This document shows, one piece after another, positions 24,301-35,438 of a DNA stretch of 64,000 nucleotides. The stretch covers positions 60,125,444 through 60,189,443 of the forward strand of contig NC_081832.1 in the NCBI RefSeq assembly GCF_030867095.1, in the 5' to 3' direction. The notes beneath the pieces were generated by a model. The model was given only the letters and a program-made list of their open reading frames with translations. It was not told where the DNA came from and did no database searches. A program made the position numbers and the translations under genes. Within the stretch, counting starts at the first letter, position 1, and the number at the start of each line of letters is the position of its first letter. This DNA is from Alligator mississippiensis (Eukaryota; Chordata; Crocodylia; Alligatoridae).

Positions 24301-25917
24301 ACTGCGTAAACAAATAAAGTATGCCCTCTGATCTACTGTATTTACTTGCAGACTAAATGCACTGTTCTCCCCAAATCAGTCCTACAAAATGGGGTGCACA
24401 TCTTCAGCAGAGAGGCTGATTTTTTTTCTTCATGGGAATAGAAGCATGGAGACACTGCCACAAGATGGCTGCTGTGCTTCTCCCTTTGCCAGCCTCAGTG
24501 ATAGAGGGGATGGCGTTCACCCTTCAAGGTCAGGGCTAGTGTTAACTCTCACACAGCTACTGCCACTGAAGTCAGGATCCCCTGAAGCCAGGACAAAAAG
24601 TCTTTTTTCCTTTGCTCTGCCTTCCTGAAACAAGCTGCGTGTCCTCTCTTGGTGGTAGGGGTTATGCAAGGAAATATGGTAAATGGGAAAGGTAGTGCAA
24701 AATTATAAGTAATGGTAAGTCCAGAGCTGGAACTCCTTAACAGCCATCCTGGGGTTTCCTCCCTCTTTTATTCAGGTAATGGTTTAATATTTTGTATCTT
24801 TTTAACTCCTTGACTGCCCACCAGCTTTATACCTTACCATTAGATATGGTTGAGGGTCACAGGTAACAGTATCATACCCAAAAACAATGGTTCTCTCACT
24901 TACAGTCAGTCCTATGCTATGTCTGGAAGAAAATACCAGAACGGCCAAAGATCCGTATCTTGCACTGAATTAGAGAATAATGGATATGGCTAGAGTGATT
25001 TACAATGATACTATCCAGGCAGAGTCATTAAAAAGTACAAGATCAAGGTTTACTATGCATTCATAAATTCAGGATAAAAATTAGTCTCATGTAACATGTT
25101 GCAATGCATTTGTCATTTTTGTTAAGTAGACTGAAAATTGTTTGAATGTGAAAACATTTAAACAAGGTAAACACTTTAGTGCAAAAGCTATATTAGGAGC
25201 AGTTGAAACTGCTATAAATAGAAGCTATACAAGTAAAAAGACACTTGACAAGTTTATAACTGAGGCTGTGAATATTAATTTCCATAACGTTGTGTCATTA
25301 TCCTGAGTGAATGAGTTAACTGTCTCATTATCTAAACCTCTGATTGGTGATTGCTGGAGTTGATCATTCTGGCATCAGAAGGCTAGAATCACAGCTGCCG
25401 TAAATCAACCTTGCTCTGTTCAAGTCAAATGGAGTTGGGCCAATTTAGCTGAATTAACAAGCTGGCCAAGAGTCTTGGAGGTACTGCTGGGAATTAATGC
25501 CACAATCTAAAACAGAGGACATGTACTCAACTACTTACAGACTGCTCAAAGAAACTATTTTCTCCTTCCTTTTACTGTGTACCACTAATGGCTGAACAGC
25601 TATGCAGGTTTAGAACAAAGGAACTGCAAGAAGGCAAGCAATGGTATTTAAGTCACTCATTCTCCTTCTGGATACTTCATGCCTGATAGCAACTATTTAT
25701 TCTAAATGGTATGATATTCATATGGCTCAGGATGATTCCTTTGCAGCACTGGAATAAATATGTCACAAAAATATTCAGAACATACACCTGCATATAGTAT
25801 TCATTATACATTGGCAGTGTGTGTGTTAAGCTAAAGCTCCTTTATAAAACAAAATTGCTTTAAAAGATCACAGCTGAGATGAATATATGAAATGCTAAAA
25901 CCTAGTGTTCACCTAAT
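21331..25917. other. Intergenic, AT-rich; possible MITE at 21.55-21.96 kb
   Basis: Between 21550 and 21960, CCAGAAGTGGC near the left and GGAGCACTTCTG near the right form a short imperfect inverted pair, with repeated AAGTGCTTTA-like words inside, suggesting an unclassified MITE. From 22.0 to 25.9 kb the sequence is AT-rich and mostly unique-looking. I see no coding exon. A poly-T run lies near 22691-22705. Minus-strand AATAAA signals (seen as TTTATT on the plus strand) occur near 22.32, 24.24, 24.77 and 25.70 kb. Confidence 0.3.
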
Positions 25918-26250
25918 ACAGGGGCAGGCAAAGTCTGGCCCATGGGCTGGATGAGGCCCATGGCAGACTCCATTTCCCAGCAGCCTCTGCCTGCATTGCT
26001 GCAGCCGGTTTCTACGGAGACCCCAGAAGTGGTGGGGCTGTGACAATGTGGGGCCACAGTTTCCATGGAAAGGCACCCAGCTGGGCAGGGGAGCTGCTCC
26101 AGAGGCACAGGCCTTCATAAGCTTCATAAGCTTTTGAGATCTTGCAGCAGTGACAGCGTGGTCCGGAGCCGGGCACAGCTGCAATCCACTGTCACCACTG
26201 CAAGATCCCAGCCCCAGCTCCAGTTCTCTTCTCTCTGGGTTTTTGTGTAT
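25918..26250. mobile_element. Probable truncated hAT-like element
   Basis: The left end CAGGGGCAGGCAAAGTCTGG resembles the CAGGGGTGGGCAAA terminus of a common reptile hAT family. No matching right terminus was found, so the right limit is uncertain. Inside, GATCTTGCAGCAGTGACAG near 26138 and CTGTCACCACTGCAAGATC near 26189 form an inverted pair. Confidence 0.45.
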
Positions 26251-28773
26251 TAATCTAAAACATGTCCATAAGTTATGGCCTTCAGGATATATTCGCATTA
26301 TACAGATGTGTTCAAATGGTGGGTTTTTTCATCAGCAAGCTTATTTTGTCTTGTTTTGGCACTTCCTGTGGCCAAATAACAGGCATCTTGGCTTAGATGA
26401 ACATAAATTAGTTCTGTATGTGTTTTAAACATAATATATATTAATGCCTCAAAAATGGATTTCCTGAGAGTGTTTATGGTACTTTTGGGAAAACTATATG
26501 CAACAGTTCTGAACAAGCGTTGTGCAGGTCTGTGGAAGTCGCATGCCTACCGAGAAGTGAAAGCACAACAGAGCTGCATTTCTTCAGCTCTGTTCTGATC
26601 AGTTGAAATATGTTACTCTTCTAAAGAGTGTTTTAATTAAACAGCTTTAAGTTGGGTGGTTTTGTTTAAAATCAAAATTCCAATCACACTTCATGAAACT
26701 ATGAAGAGTAATTCCATCACGCCTCTGCTGACTGATACAGGGCTCGCATGTATTTCACTGCTTACCATCCTTTTTGTCTCTTCTGGTGCTTAGCATCTGC
26801 CTGTTTCCGTCTATGCTGCTGGCCTTTTCTTTCTATGACATGTGAACAGGCAGAGCCCTCTGCTGGAAAATGCTGACTACTATTACTTCCGTGTAGTTGT
26901 ACCTAGGATAAAACTTACCTACTGGTTGTCTACATAGCAAATGCAGTGTGAAACATCTATGATGTGAATTTAAAAGACAAGTGCTATTCTGCATTAATTC
27001 CCTATACAGACACTCATATTTCCTGTACAAACTCATATTCCACACTGAGAGACTTGTGCAGTTTAGTTTACTTTGGGAGAGATTAACCTATGTTACACAA
27101 GGGCGTTCTTGGTGCCAAATAAGAAAACCTACACAGATAGTCAATGCTGAATAGCCATTAGCGGCTTCAAATCTGGGATTTTCCCCCATGTAGACAAACC
27201 CCAAATTCTGTGGAAGAAGGAAACAGGCTTAGTTTTTTTTAAATGCTTTGGAGAACTAATATTTTCTCTCTAATGTTCAGGCTAGACCTCTTGTTTCTTG
27301 TTGCAAGGCAAGTCTAACACTGCCACGGAAGTTAACCTGGAGTTTCATTTAAATCATAATTGGAGGGAGCGTGTTCATGGAAACTATTGCCCGGCAACAG
27401 GGTCTGGTCAATTGTGAGTTCTTATCTAAACCGCCACAAGTCAAAGCCTTTAGAAGAGATTAATTTCAGTTGTATCTCCCTCTCACAGACTTACAGAGGA
27501 TGGGATCTCTGTGAAGATCACGGATGTCTTGTATGTTTTAAATCTTCTGAAAAAGGAGCCTTTTTAGCATACATTACTATAGAGCTTATTTTCAAATCCC
27601 CACTTTTATTTCTCGTGCTATATGATACTTCTTTCTAATCTAATGTGTCGTGCTCTCTTGCACCAGTGCTGTATACGCTAGGCAATCAAATTAATTTGAC
27701 TGAATTATTCAACATAAAAAGCTCTAAAGCTCTTATGTGAAGAAGCTCATCAACGTATCCCTTCTTGTTATATCCAACATCCTCATCACATCGCACCTTA
27801 CCTAAACATCTGTAAGATGTCCCAGAAGATAGGAAGATTCTGAGTTAACATATATGGTGTTGCCAGCTCCTGTGATTTTTATCCTAGTGTTTGGTGTTTC
27901 TCTACAAAGCCCCAACTGTGAGACTGAAGTGAATAAATGACAGTCTGTTCTTTTTCCATTTCTTAACTTCTGTGATTCGGGCTGCACATGGTGTACAAAA
28001 TTGATTAGGGGACAATCCCATACTGGAAATGATAACAGATATGGAAAAGATCTAATCCAATTTCTATGCTTTTCCTCTAATGTACTAGAAAACGTGATGA
28101 CTAAACATAAGCACGTCAGACTGCAATAAGCCTGCCTCTTTGCTTCCCTTCTGCAGTCCTGCTCTGCAGTACTGTGCTCTGAAAAACTTTTAATAAAGCT
28201 CAGTCTAGATTATCCAAAGGAATTCAACCTGCAAAGATCTATTGTAACAAATAAACATACAGGAAGGTGTGTAAATGAGAGAACCATTCCTCCAGTCCTT
28301 ATCTAGCTGCATTACATTGCCAGACACCAGTTAGCAAGGCAACTTTGGGTGAGAGGTGCTTGCAACTTAAAACCATTTCACTCTGAACCATCCCCACATC
28401 TCCCATCCCTGGGAGTCAAAGCCATTGCAAGTGATGTCATATCAGACTCCAAGCCAGACAGGTTTTTAGATCCTAGCTGCTCCTTCTTTGGCCCTAATTA
28501 CATGGAAGGATAAGAGGGACACACACAAGAATCATGAATAAAATGGGTTTTGTAGGTTAGTCATGATCATGTTACAGATGCCTACATTCAGCACTACTTA
28601 GCTAACCACCCTAGCCAGCAGGGTAAACTGAAGCAGCAGAGCACTCTGTGAACTCAACTGTATATTAACAGCAACCCTGCTCTTGGAGTACTTTTACCTG
28701 CCTGAGTATATATGCATTACATTCACACCTACATGTTTTTCCTGATCCTGCCCTGATTGTCGCCTTCCCAGCA
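26251..28773 (-). other. 3' flank and probable 3' UTR region of SLC26A2
   Basis: No coding exon is seen. The SLC26A2 stop lies at 28774-28776 on the minus strand. A minus-strand AATAAA at 27604-27609 would give a 3' UTR of about 1.2 kb. Mammalian SLC26A2 transcripts have much longer 3' UTRs, so a more distal site is possible. Which one is used cannot be decided from sequence alone. Confidence 0.35.
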
Positions 28774-31700
28774 CTACGAGTCGGAAGCACAGCTCCCATT
28801 TTGCATATGTGCACCAAGTGCAAAGTCCACAGCCTGGTGCACACTGTGGAAGAGAAGATGCCTTTTCCCCTTCTTAAAATACTCTCCCCGTTGCAGAGAA
28901 CTCCTCACAGAGGGGTTGCACTGGGCCAACAGCACCTGGATGCCAATCTCCTCATAATCTCTGCAGACCTCTTTGAGTGTGCGAATCCCTGCTGTGTCCA
29001 AGAACTGCACTGCACAGCAGTCAACCACTATGGTGTGGAAGTCCAAGGGTTCAGAGACAAGCTGCACTGAGATGTCATCTTGTTTGCCCTCAGAATTCAT
29101 CATCTTCTCTTTCAGCATTTGCTTTTCTGCTTTTTTCTTTGCTGTCTTCACCCAAGCTGGGTTGACTCCAGTCCTCTTGTACAATGCAGATTTAAAGCAT
29201 TCCTTGTTGATGTAATAAAGAGGTGCCTCAAAACGGAAAACCCTGATGCCCAGTTTAGTCTGCAAGTTCTTGTAAGAAGATAGGGATTCATATGCCTCAG
29301 ACTCAGCTGCCCAGCCAAGCAGTGCTGCTTCTGGCCTTTGAGTCCGAAAAATAACACACAGCATAGAGAAGCAGACACCAACCAACAGGCCAATCTCAGT
29401 ACTTACCAGTGCGGAGGCTATCATAGTAACAAACCAAATCAGTGTGTCCACCTTGCTCAAACACCACATTTTGGGCAGGTCCCTGAACTTCCGCAGGGCT
29501 CCTCTAAGGTTTACTATAGTTATGACTGCTAAGACACATTTCTGAAGGGAATAGAACAGAGGGGCAATCACAAGCAGGACTAACAAGATGATCAGTGCAG
29601 TCACCACACTGGAGATCTGAGTTCTGCAGCCTGTTGACTCTTTGACAAGTGTCTTGGCAAGAGCTGCGCTAGTTGTAAAGCAGTGGAAGAAAGAAGGAAT
29701 AATATTGCAGAAGCCAATAGCATACATTTCTTGGTTGGCCTTAACTGTATAACCATGTTTCTTGGCAAACATCTCTGAAAGGGACACAGTGATGGCAAAG
29801 CCAATAACAGCAATAGCAACAGCATCCAGAGCCACGCTGGGAATCAAGTCCCAATCAGGTGGACGGGGTGGCAGAAATCCAGTTGGAATGTGTCCAGCAA
29901 TGCCAGAGCCATAGTTCTCTTTCAGTTTCCCAAAGTGAGATGCCAGTGTAGCTGCCACAATCACCACCAGTTCAATGGGTATTGGAGCCTTGAGTTTGGA
30001 TTTGAAGTATTCATTCATCTCTTTGGTTGGGACAAGAACAAGAAGGCACAAGACACTGGTCGTGAGGTCACAGATATTGGTCTTGTGTATGTTTCTGAAG
30101 ATATTTATCCAGGTGGTTACAAGGGAGCCAATGCCATTGCTGCGTGGAATGTCTAGACCTAGGAGATACTTGGCTTGGGAGGTCAGGATTGTGAAGGAGG
30201 CACCTGTGACAAATCCGCTGAGCAAGGAATCGGAGAGGTACACTGAGACAAAGCCCACCTGAAAGAAGCCCATTGCAACCTGAAAGAAATCAACCACACA
30301 TGAGAGATTACATCATAAATCTTAGCATGATGGAAATTAGCAGCACAGTTAAATGATGTCGCAACTGTATGGCACTTGTACACACTTGGCTCAAATCAAG
30401 TGGTTCCTGGTTGTCAGGTAGCTGAGGCAACACAGCATGCACACAAAACCAACACACAGGTTTGAAAACCGGCATAAACATCTAAGAGCTGCACAATTTT
30501 ATTGAGAGGAAGGATGGTCTTGTGGCCTTGGCACTAGACTGGAGCTCAAGGCATGAGGGTTCAATTGCTGACTCAGCAATAGGTTCCCCAGGAAATCCCA
30601 GGAGAACTCAGTTGATTCCTGTATTTCATGGTTCCTCATCTGTAAAATGAGGGTAGCAGTGCCTTCTTTGCCTGTCTTGTCTACTTAAGATTCCAAGCAG
30701 TTTCAGGACCAGCCCTGTTTTTTACCATGTGTCTGTACAGTTCCTTGCACAAAGGGAACCTTATCTCTGTTTTGAATTTAAAAAGCAATGTTGATATGAA
30801 TAACATTTTTAGCAAGTAAGAGTCTATTGGCTAGCAGGCAGTAAAAGATGCCAAGCAAAGCATGGCTAATTACCATTCTATATATAACATCTACATCAGA
30901 TAAAATAATTTGGTCTATGTAATGCAACTGAATTGACAGATATTTGGCCAAAAATCTACCAGCAGTTCACAACTCCACAGCTCTTACCACCTCAGAAATG
31001 CAACCCCCATGTCATATCAAGGGGTTCATATTATGATACAAATAAAACTAGTTGATCGTATCCAGTGATAAAAGATGCAACCTCAGGTTTTGTATTAAAA
31101 AAAGGATTTTCTAGAATACCATGGAAATTCTTCCTTTTTTTTCCTCCAATACAATGTGCTCAGATTTAAAAGCTTTATTGAGAAAAATGTTAAAAGTATA
31201 GCTATTACATGGCTTGGTAGAGTAGTGGTAACTACAATAATGAGAAAGCTTTTCTTTTGGGTGAATGTTTTTTTCTACTAGATTGTAAAACCTGAACACA
31301 GCATCCCTACAGCCCTGTGAAATTTAAATTCAACAATACAACATAACACAAGATAATCACAGCATAAAAAAATTAGATTTTAGATTTTTTTTAAAACTAT
31401 TTCAATTTTACTAATTAAGGAATGAATAGGCTTTTTTTTAAATCTTTGTCACGTACCTTTAATATAGTGTTAAAGTTCTGGCTTTGCAAGAACATATAGT
31501 CAAGTTTTAACCAGGAAACAAGAAGTTTATTTTAAACTTTCTACTGTTTTTTATGAAAATAAAGTCAGCTGATTATGGTTAAATGAATGAAAGGTGGTTT
31601 AAGCTGATACTGCAAATGCTGCCCAGTGGAGACTTAGAACTAAGATATAAATGAATGAAAAAAAAGTTTCAGGCCAGGCTGTGACAGGTGTTGAGCACCT

Positions 31701-32794
31701 GTTGATATCTAAACAATGGGAATTATAAAGGTCTTGACTTTGAACATTGCTAAGGGAAATACTGGTGCAAAGCAACATATGGGCACTGCTGCTCTAAAAA
31801 TTCTGCCACAGTCTTCCAAGCTTTTCTCAGAAGGCTTCAATAAACAGTTAAACTTTGGCTAAAAGAAGAAAGATTGCTTACCCTATGGTAAGAAGTGGAG
31901 TTACTGCAACTGTGCTGGCCATTTACACACCCCACTGAGGCATGGAAGGTGTGTGTTGCTCTACCTGGTCTTGGTATGAAGCTGGAGAGGGGAAGTGCAG
32001 ATGTGCTATGTGGAGACTGCTGGCTAAAGGTCTCCAAGGTCAAGAATATGAGACACATGTAAGTCCACAGTAGGATGTGCATATGGACAATCACTTGAAG
32101 GACAATTAGAAATATTTCCATAAAAAAAAATTTTGCTGTCACCTCTTACCTGATAAACTCCAGCTATGAAGGTCAGGGTGGATCCTACTGCAATTGCATA
32201 GCAACTTTTATCACATAACAGCTGTTGTGATGTCTGGTTCATGGGCAAAGCTGTGATGTTTATATCAATTACCAAGTCTCTATGAAGGCTACTGTGAATA
32301 TTTGATTCAAGGTCATATCCAGCTCTCTGCACCTCACGGTCTACCACCTGTCCCACCATCAGGCATAGCACACCAAAAATGCCAACTGAGATGTGACGGG
32401 AGGTTCCAAACAGGAAATAAATAATGCTGGCAAAAAATGACGTGTAAAGCCCATAAATAGGCTCCTGGCCAGCCAATAGGGAATAGGCAATGGACTGTGG
32501 CACCAGCAAGATGCCCACAATCAGCCCTGACATTACATCCCCCAGGATGTATTCTTTCAGCTTGTATTTGGGGAGCCACTGCAAGACAGGGAAGAAACTG
32601 AAAATTAGTTCTTTAACTTTGGCTGGAGTACAGCTGCAAGCTTTCTTTGCTTTCTTGACTACAAGTGCTTTCACATCAATTTTCTTCTCTTGAGGCTCTA
32701 GGAACATCCCTGGGTGAAACTTGAGTTTGTTGCCATCTCCCTCTGCTGATTCAGATGTTGAAAGGATGTGGTTGAGTTCTACTACTGCTGCCAT
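28774..32794 (-). CDS. SLC26A2: SLC26A2 sulfate transporter (DTDST), two coding exons
   Basis: Coding exons 32150-32794 (215 codons) and 28774-30279 (501 codons plus stop) give 716 residues; the human protein has 739. SLC26A2 is a plasma-membrane sulfate/chloride exchanger that supplies sulfate for proteoglycan sulfation in cartilage, and its loss causes diastrophic-type chondrodysplasias in humans. Visible parts are the N-terminal region; [12 protein letters not shown] (99-110); the signature [10 protein letters not shown] with GTSRHISVG (112-138); sequons N179 and N186 in the loop before the splice point; [16 protein letters not shown] just after it; [20 protein letters not shown] and [20 protein letters not shown] in the second half; and a STAS domain (about 554-704) with QFLDTAGI. 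Most blocks match my memory of human SLC26A2 almost word for word, which fixes the identity. The frame is intact, and a close paralogue follows 21 kb downstream. Confidence 0.97.
30280..32149 (-). other. SLC26A2: Intron between the SLC26A2 coding exons
   Basis: The minus-strand donor is CAG|GTAAGAGGT, with the exon ending at 32150. The acceptor is GATTTCTTTCAG, with the exon starting at 30279. Phase 0, length 1870 bp, at the same position as in the paralogue at 4-7 kb. It contains a MIR-type SINE near 30510-30772. Confidence 0.93.
30510..30772 (+). mobile_element. tRNA-derived CORE-SINE (MIR-type)
   Basis: The head has a box-B-like GGGTTCAATTGC in a tRNA-like segment. The core contains TTCCTCATCTGTAAAATGAG, the hallmark MIR block. 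The tail has ATGTGTCTGTACAGTTCCTTGCAC, typical of amniote MIR-like SINEs, shown here across two words: ATGTGTCTGTACAG and TTCCTTGCAC. It lies in the intron of SLC26A2, antisense to that gene. Confidence 0.75.
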
Positions 32795-32808
32795 CTTGAA
32801 GTCTCCCT
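32795..32808 (-). other. SLC26A2: SLC26A2 leader end and splice acceptor
   Basis: On the minus strand TTTTTGTTGTAG (AG at 32807-32808) is followed by a 12-base leader (32795-32806) and the ATG at 32794, in good context with AAG before it. This implies a spliced upstream non-coding exon, as in human SLC26A2. Confidence 0.75.
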
Positions 32809-33411
32809 ACAACAAAAACACGGTTTTTAAATTATCGTTCAGATTAATAATACTGATCTAATTATTTCAGGCAGTTTAAAATTGGAGCCATTTCAGTCCC
32901 CCTGAACAGCAAGGATTTGCAGTGCTGGCTAAGCCAAGCATAGTGCAAGTGTGCTCTGCAAATTTTCCATACAAACCTGTTCTGAGATGCATCACTCTGA
33001 CTGTACAATGCCACCTGTTATTCCAGTCCTTGGCCTGGCTGAAATAGGAACCCTGATGCTGCCCCACTATATTTTGTTTTTGAGATGTGCACAAATTGGA
33101 ACCAAAAGTGTCTGAAAATACATTGTCACCTCTGGCCAATGCAAACATTTGAAGCCAGCTCTCCAAAAGGCATAATGAAGATGGGTGCTGTAGCACTGCC
33201 AGCCAGCTGTTTGTCAGCTGTTTGAGCTGCGAATGAAAAGCAGCTCTCTGTTTTGTATCTCTTTGTTACCTCTTTATGCTTTCTCATCACTTCCCAAGAC
33301 AAGAGTCTTTTATTATTAAATTTTTAAACATAATCTGTTTCCTTCCACTGTTATTAAGATAGTTTAGATACAATTTTCTACAAAAGGAGTGAGTTTCTCC
33401 ACACATATACA
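32809..33411. other. Intron 1 sequence of SLC26A2, nothing recognised
   Basis: Unique-looking intron sequence directly upstream of the acceptor of the first coding exon. No exon or named repeat. Confidence 0.4.
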
Positions 33412-33842
33412 GGATCATAGGAAAGTAGGGCTGGAAGGGACCTCACAAAGTTATCTAGTCCAGCCCCTTCTCAAAACAGGATCATCCCTGACTAAACAAT
33501 CCCAGCCAAGTATCTGTCTAACCTGCTTTTGAAAGTTTCCAAGGATGGAGATTTCACAGCTTCTCTGGGTAGCCTGTTCCAATGCTTGACCACCCTCAGT
33601 CAGAAAGTTCCTCCTAATTTCTAGCCTAAATATCTCCTGCTGCAGCTTTAGGCCATTGCTCCTGTTCCTTATGGCCACAGAGAAAAGCCCTTCTCCATCC
33701 TCTCTATAATCTCCCTTCGGGTATTTGAGGACTGTTATCAAACCCCCTGCCAGTCTCCTCTTCTCCAGACTAAATAACCCTAGCTCATTCAGCCTTTCTT
33801 CATAAGACTCCTTTTCCATCACAGTTGAGAACCTACTGAAAG
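33412..33842 (-). mobile_element. Old CR1 LINE fragment
   Basis: Minus-strand CR1 3' part: the plus strand reads GGCTGGAAGGGACCTCACAA near 33431, and the minus-strand frame contains SYEERLNELGLFSLEKRRL and LEIRRNFLTEGGQ. It is of a different and older subfamily than the crocodile-type copies at 1.8, 9.2 and 12.7 kb, and resembles CR1 types shared with turtles and birds. Confidence 0.85.
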
Positions 33843-34276
33843 TAGAGAATAAACTGTGATATCTAGAACGCTGTAACAGCCCCTTCTGTAAGAGCCTTTC
33901 TGAATTCAGTGACTGTTTCTGATCTATTACACACAAACACAAACACTAGATTTTCCTTGCTGAACAACTGCTACGATTCTGCTTATTAAACTGATTCGCA
34001 AGGGCTACATTTCTGGTGTAACATCTCTGATTTGTGTTTTTTTTCCAGTGCAATTATGGTACCAGCCAGTTACACTTAAGTTTTACTTGTTACCCAAGAA
34101 GCTGTAATCTTTTTATTTCTTCTTATATGGTTTTATTTTGGCCAGTGACATAACACAGAGACAATAAACACCTTTCACATTTTTTGTTTGTTTTTTGAGA
34201 ATCAGGTTGGATTTCAGTAACTTATACCTGACCAGAAAAACGTAAGCAAGTCCAGACATCTTACGTTACAGTTCAC
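33843..34276. other. Intron 1 sequence, nothing recognised
   Basis: AT-rich sequence with short T runs and no coding or repeat signal that I can name. Confidence 0.35.
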
Positions 34277-35438
34277 CCCAAGGGTGGGCAAGGGATATGG
34301 TCCACCAAGGGATTTTGTCAGGCCTGTGGCAGGTCCCTCGGTCCTGCCCAGCCCAGGCACAGGGGGCAGCCTGAGTTGTGGCAGCTGTGGCCAGAGCGAG
34401 CAGCAGGGCTCGGGCAGCACAGTGGCTGGACTCTGCTTCCTGGCAGTCCTAGCAGTCTGCCCCACACACCCCGCTGGGGGTGAGACCCGTACAGACAGGG
34501 CACTCAGCTGGGAAGCTGGGATGGGGTTGCAGGCCAGTGGAGAGCAAGACATGTGGGCAGGTCGGGCCAGGGTGACCCTATGATCTTGGGGTGGTGACAG
34601 CATGGGGCCAGGGTCAGGGTCCAGGGCAGAGCCACAATCTGCTGCCCACATGTCTTTGCGATGGGCGCTAGTTCCACAGGCAGGGGCATGCAGGGAGTGG
34701 ACCACGGTTCTGCCCTGGCTCTGGCCCTGTGCTGTTCTTGCCCCAAGATTTTGAACCCGGCCCCGCCTGCCCGCCCTGCTCCCAGACGCAGTTTCCAACC
34801 CACCCATGGACCCTTATTGTCCATCTAACTGTGAGCCCTGCCCGGATGGCTTCCAGGTGGTCCCCATGGAGACCCCAGGATCGTAGAGTAGTGATAGCAT
34901 GGGGCTGGGGCTGGGGCAAAGCTCTGGTTCTGTGGGCAGCGATGTGCAGGCGGTGAATTGCAGCTCTGCCCTGGCCCCATGCTGTCACTTTTCCCACGAT
35001 CCCGAGGCCTCCATTGAGACTGAAGAGGAGCTGCATGGGCAGGACACGTGGCTGGCTGGAGTGGATGGGCCCATGGGTGAGTGGGGAGCTGCATTGGAGG
35101 GCCAGGATCTTTGCTCAGTGACAGAGCCACAATCTGCTCCCTCTACACCCCCAACCATAGAACCAGTGCCCGTTGCAGGGGCATTCAGGCAGTTCATGGC
35201 TCTGTTCCAGGTCCTGGTCCCACGCTGTCATGGCCTCACAACCCCGACCCAGCATCCTACCATCACCTGCCCATCCTGCTCCCAAACACCACTCCCTGCC
35301 CACCCACCTGCCCACAGTCCCATCCCACATAGGTAGTTTTGCTGAGCTGTCAAGGGCTGGGTCAGCACCCTTCCCCACACAACAGCCATCAAAACTCCCT
35401 ATGTGGCCTGCGGGCCCAAACAATTGCCCACCCCTGCC
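34277..35438. mobile_element. Large non-autonomous hAT-like element with internal repeats
   Basis: The left end CAAGGGTGGGCAAGG and the right end TTGCCCACCCCTG are imperfect inverted copies of the CAGGGGTGGGCAA terminus. A clear 8-bp target duplication was not found. The interior is GC-rich and built from a decayed tandem unit of roughly 300 bp: GACAGCATGGGGCCAGGG near 34597 and GATAGCATGGGGCTGGGG near 34894. The overlapping frames of 60-200 codons on both strands are by-products of that composition. I find no transposase. Confidence 0.65.
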
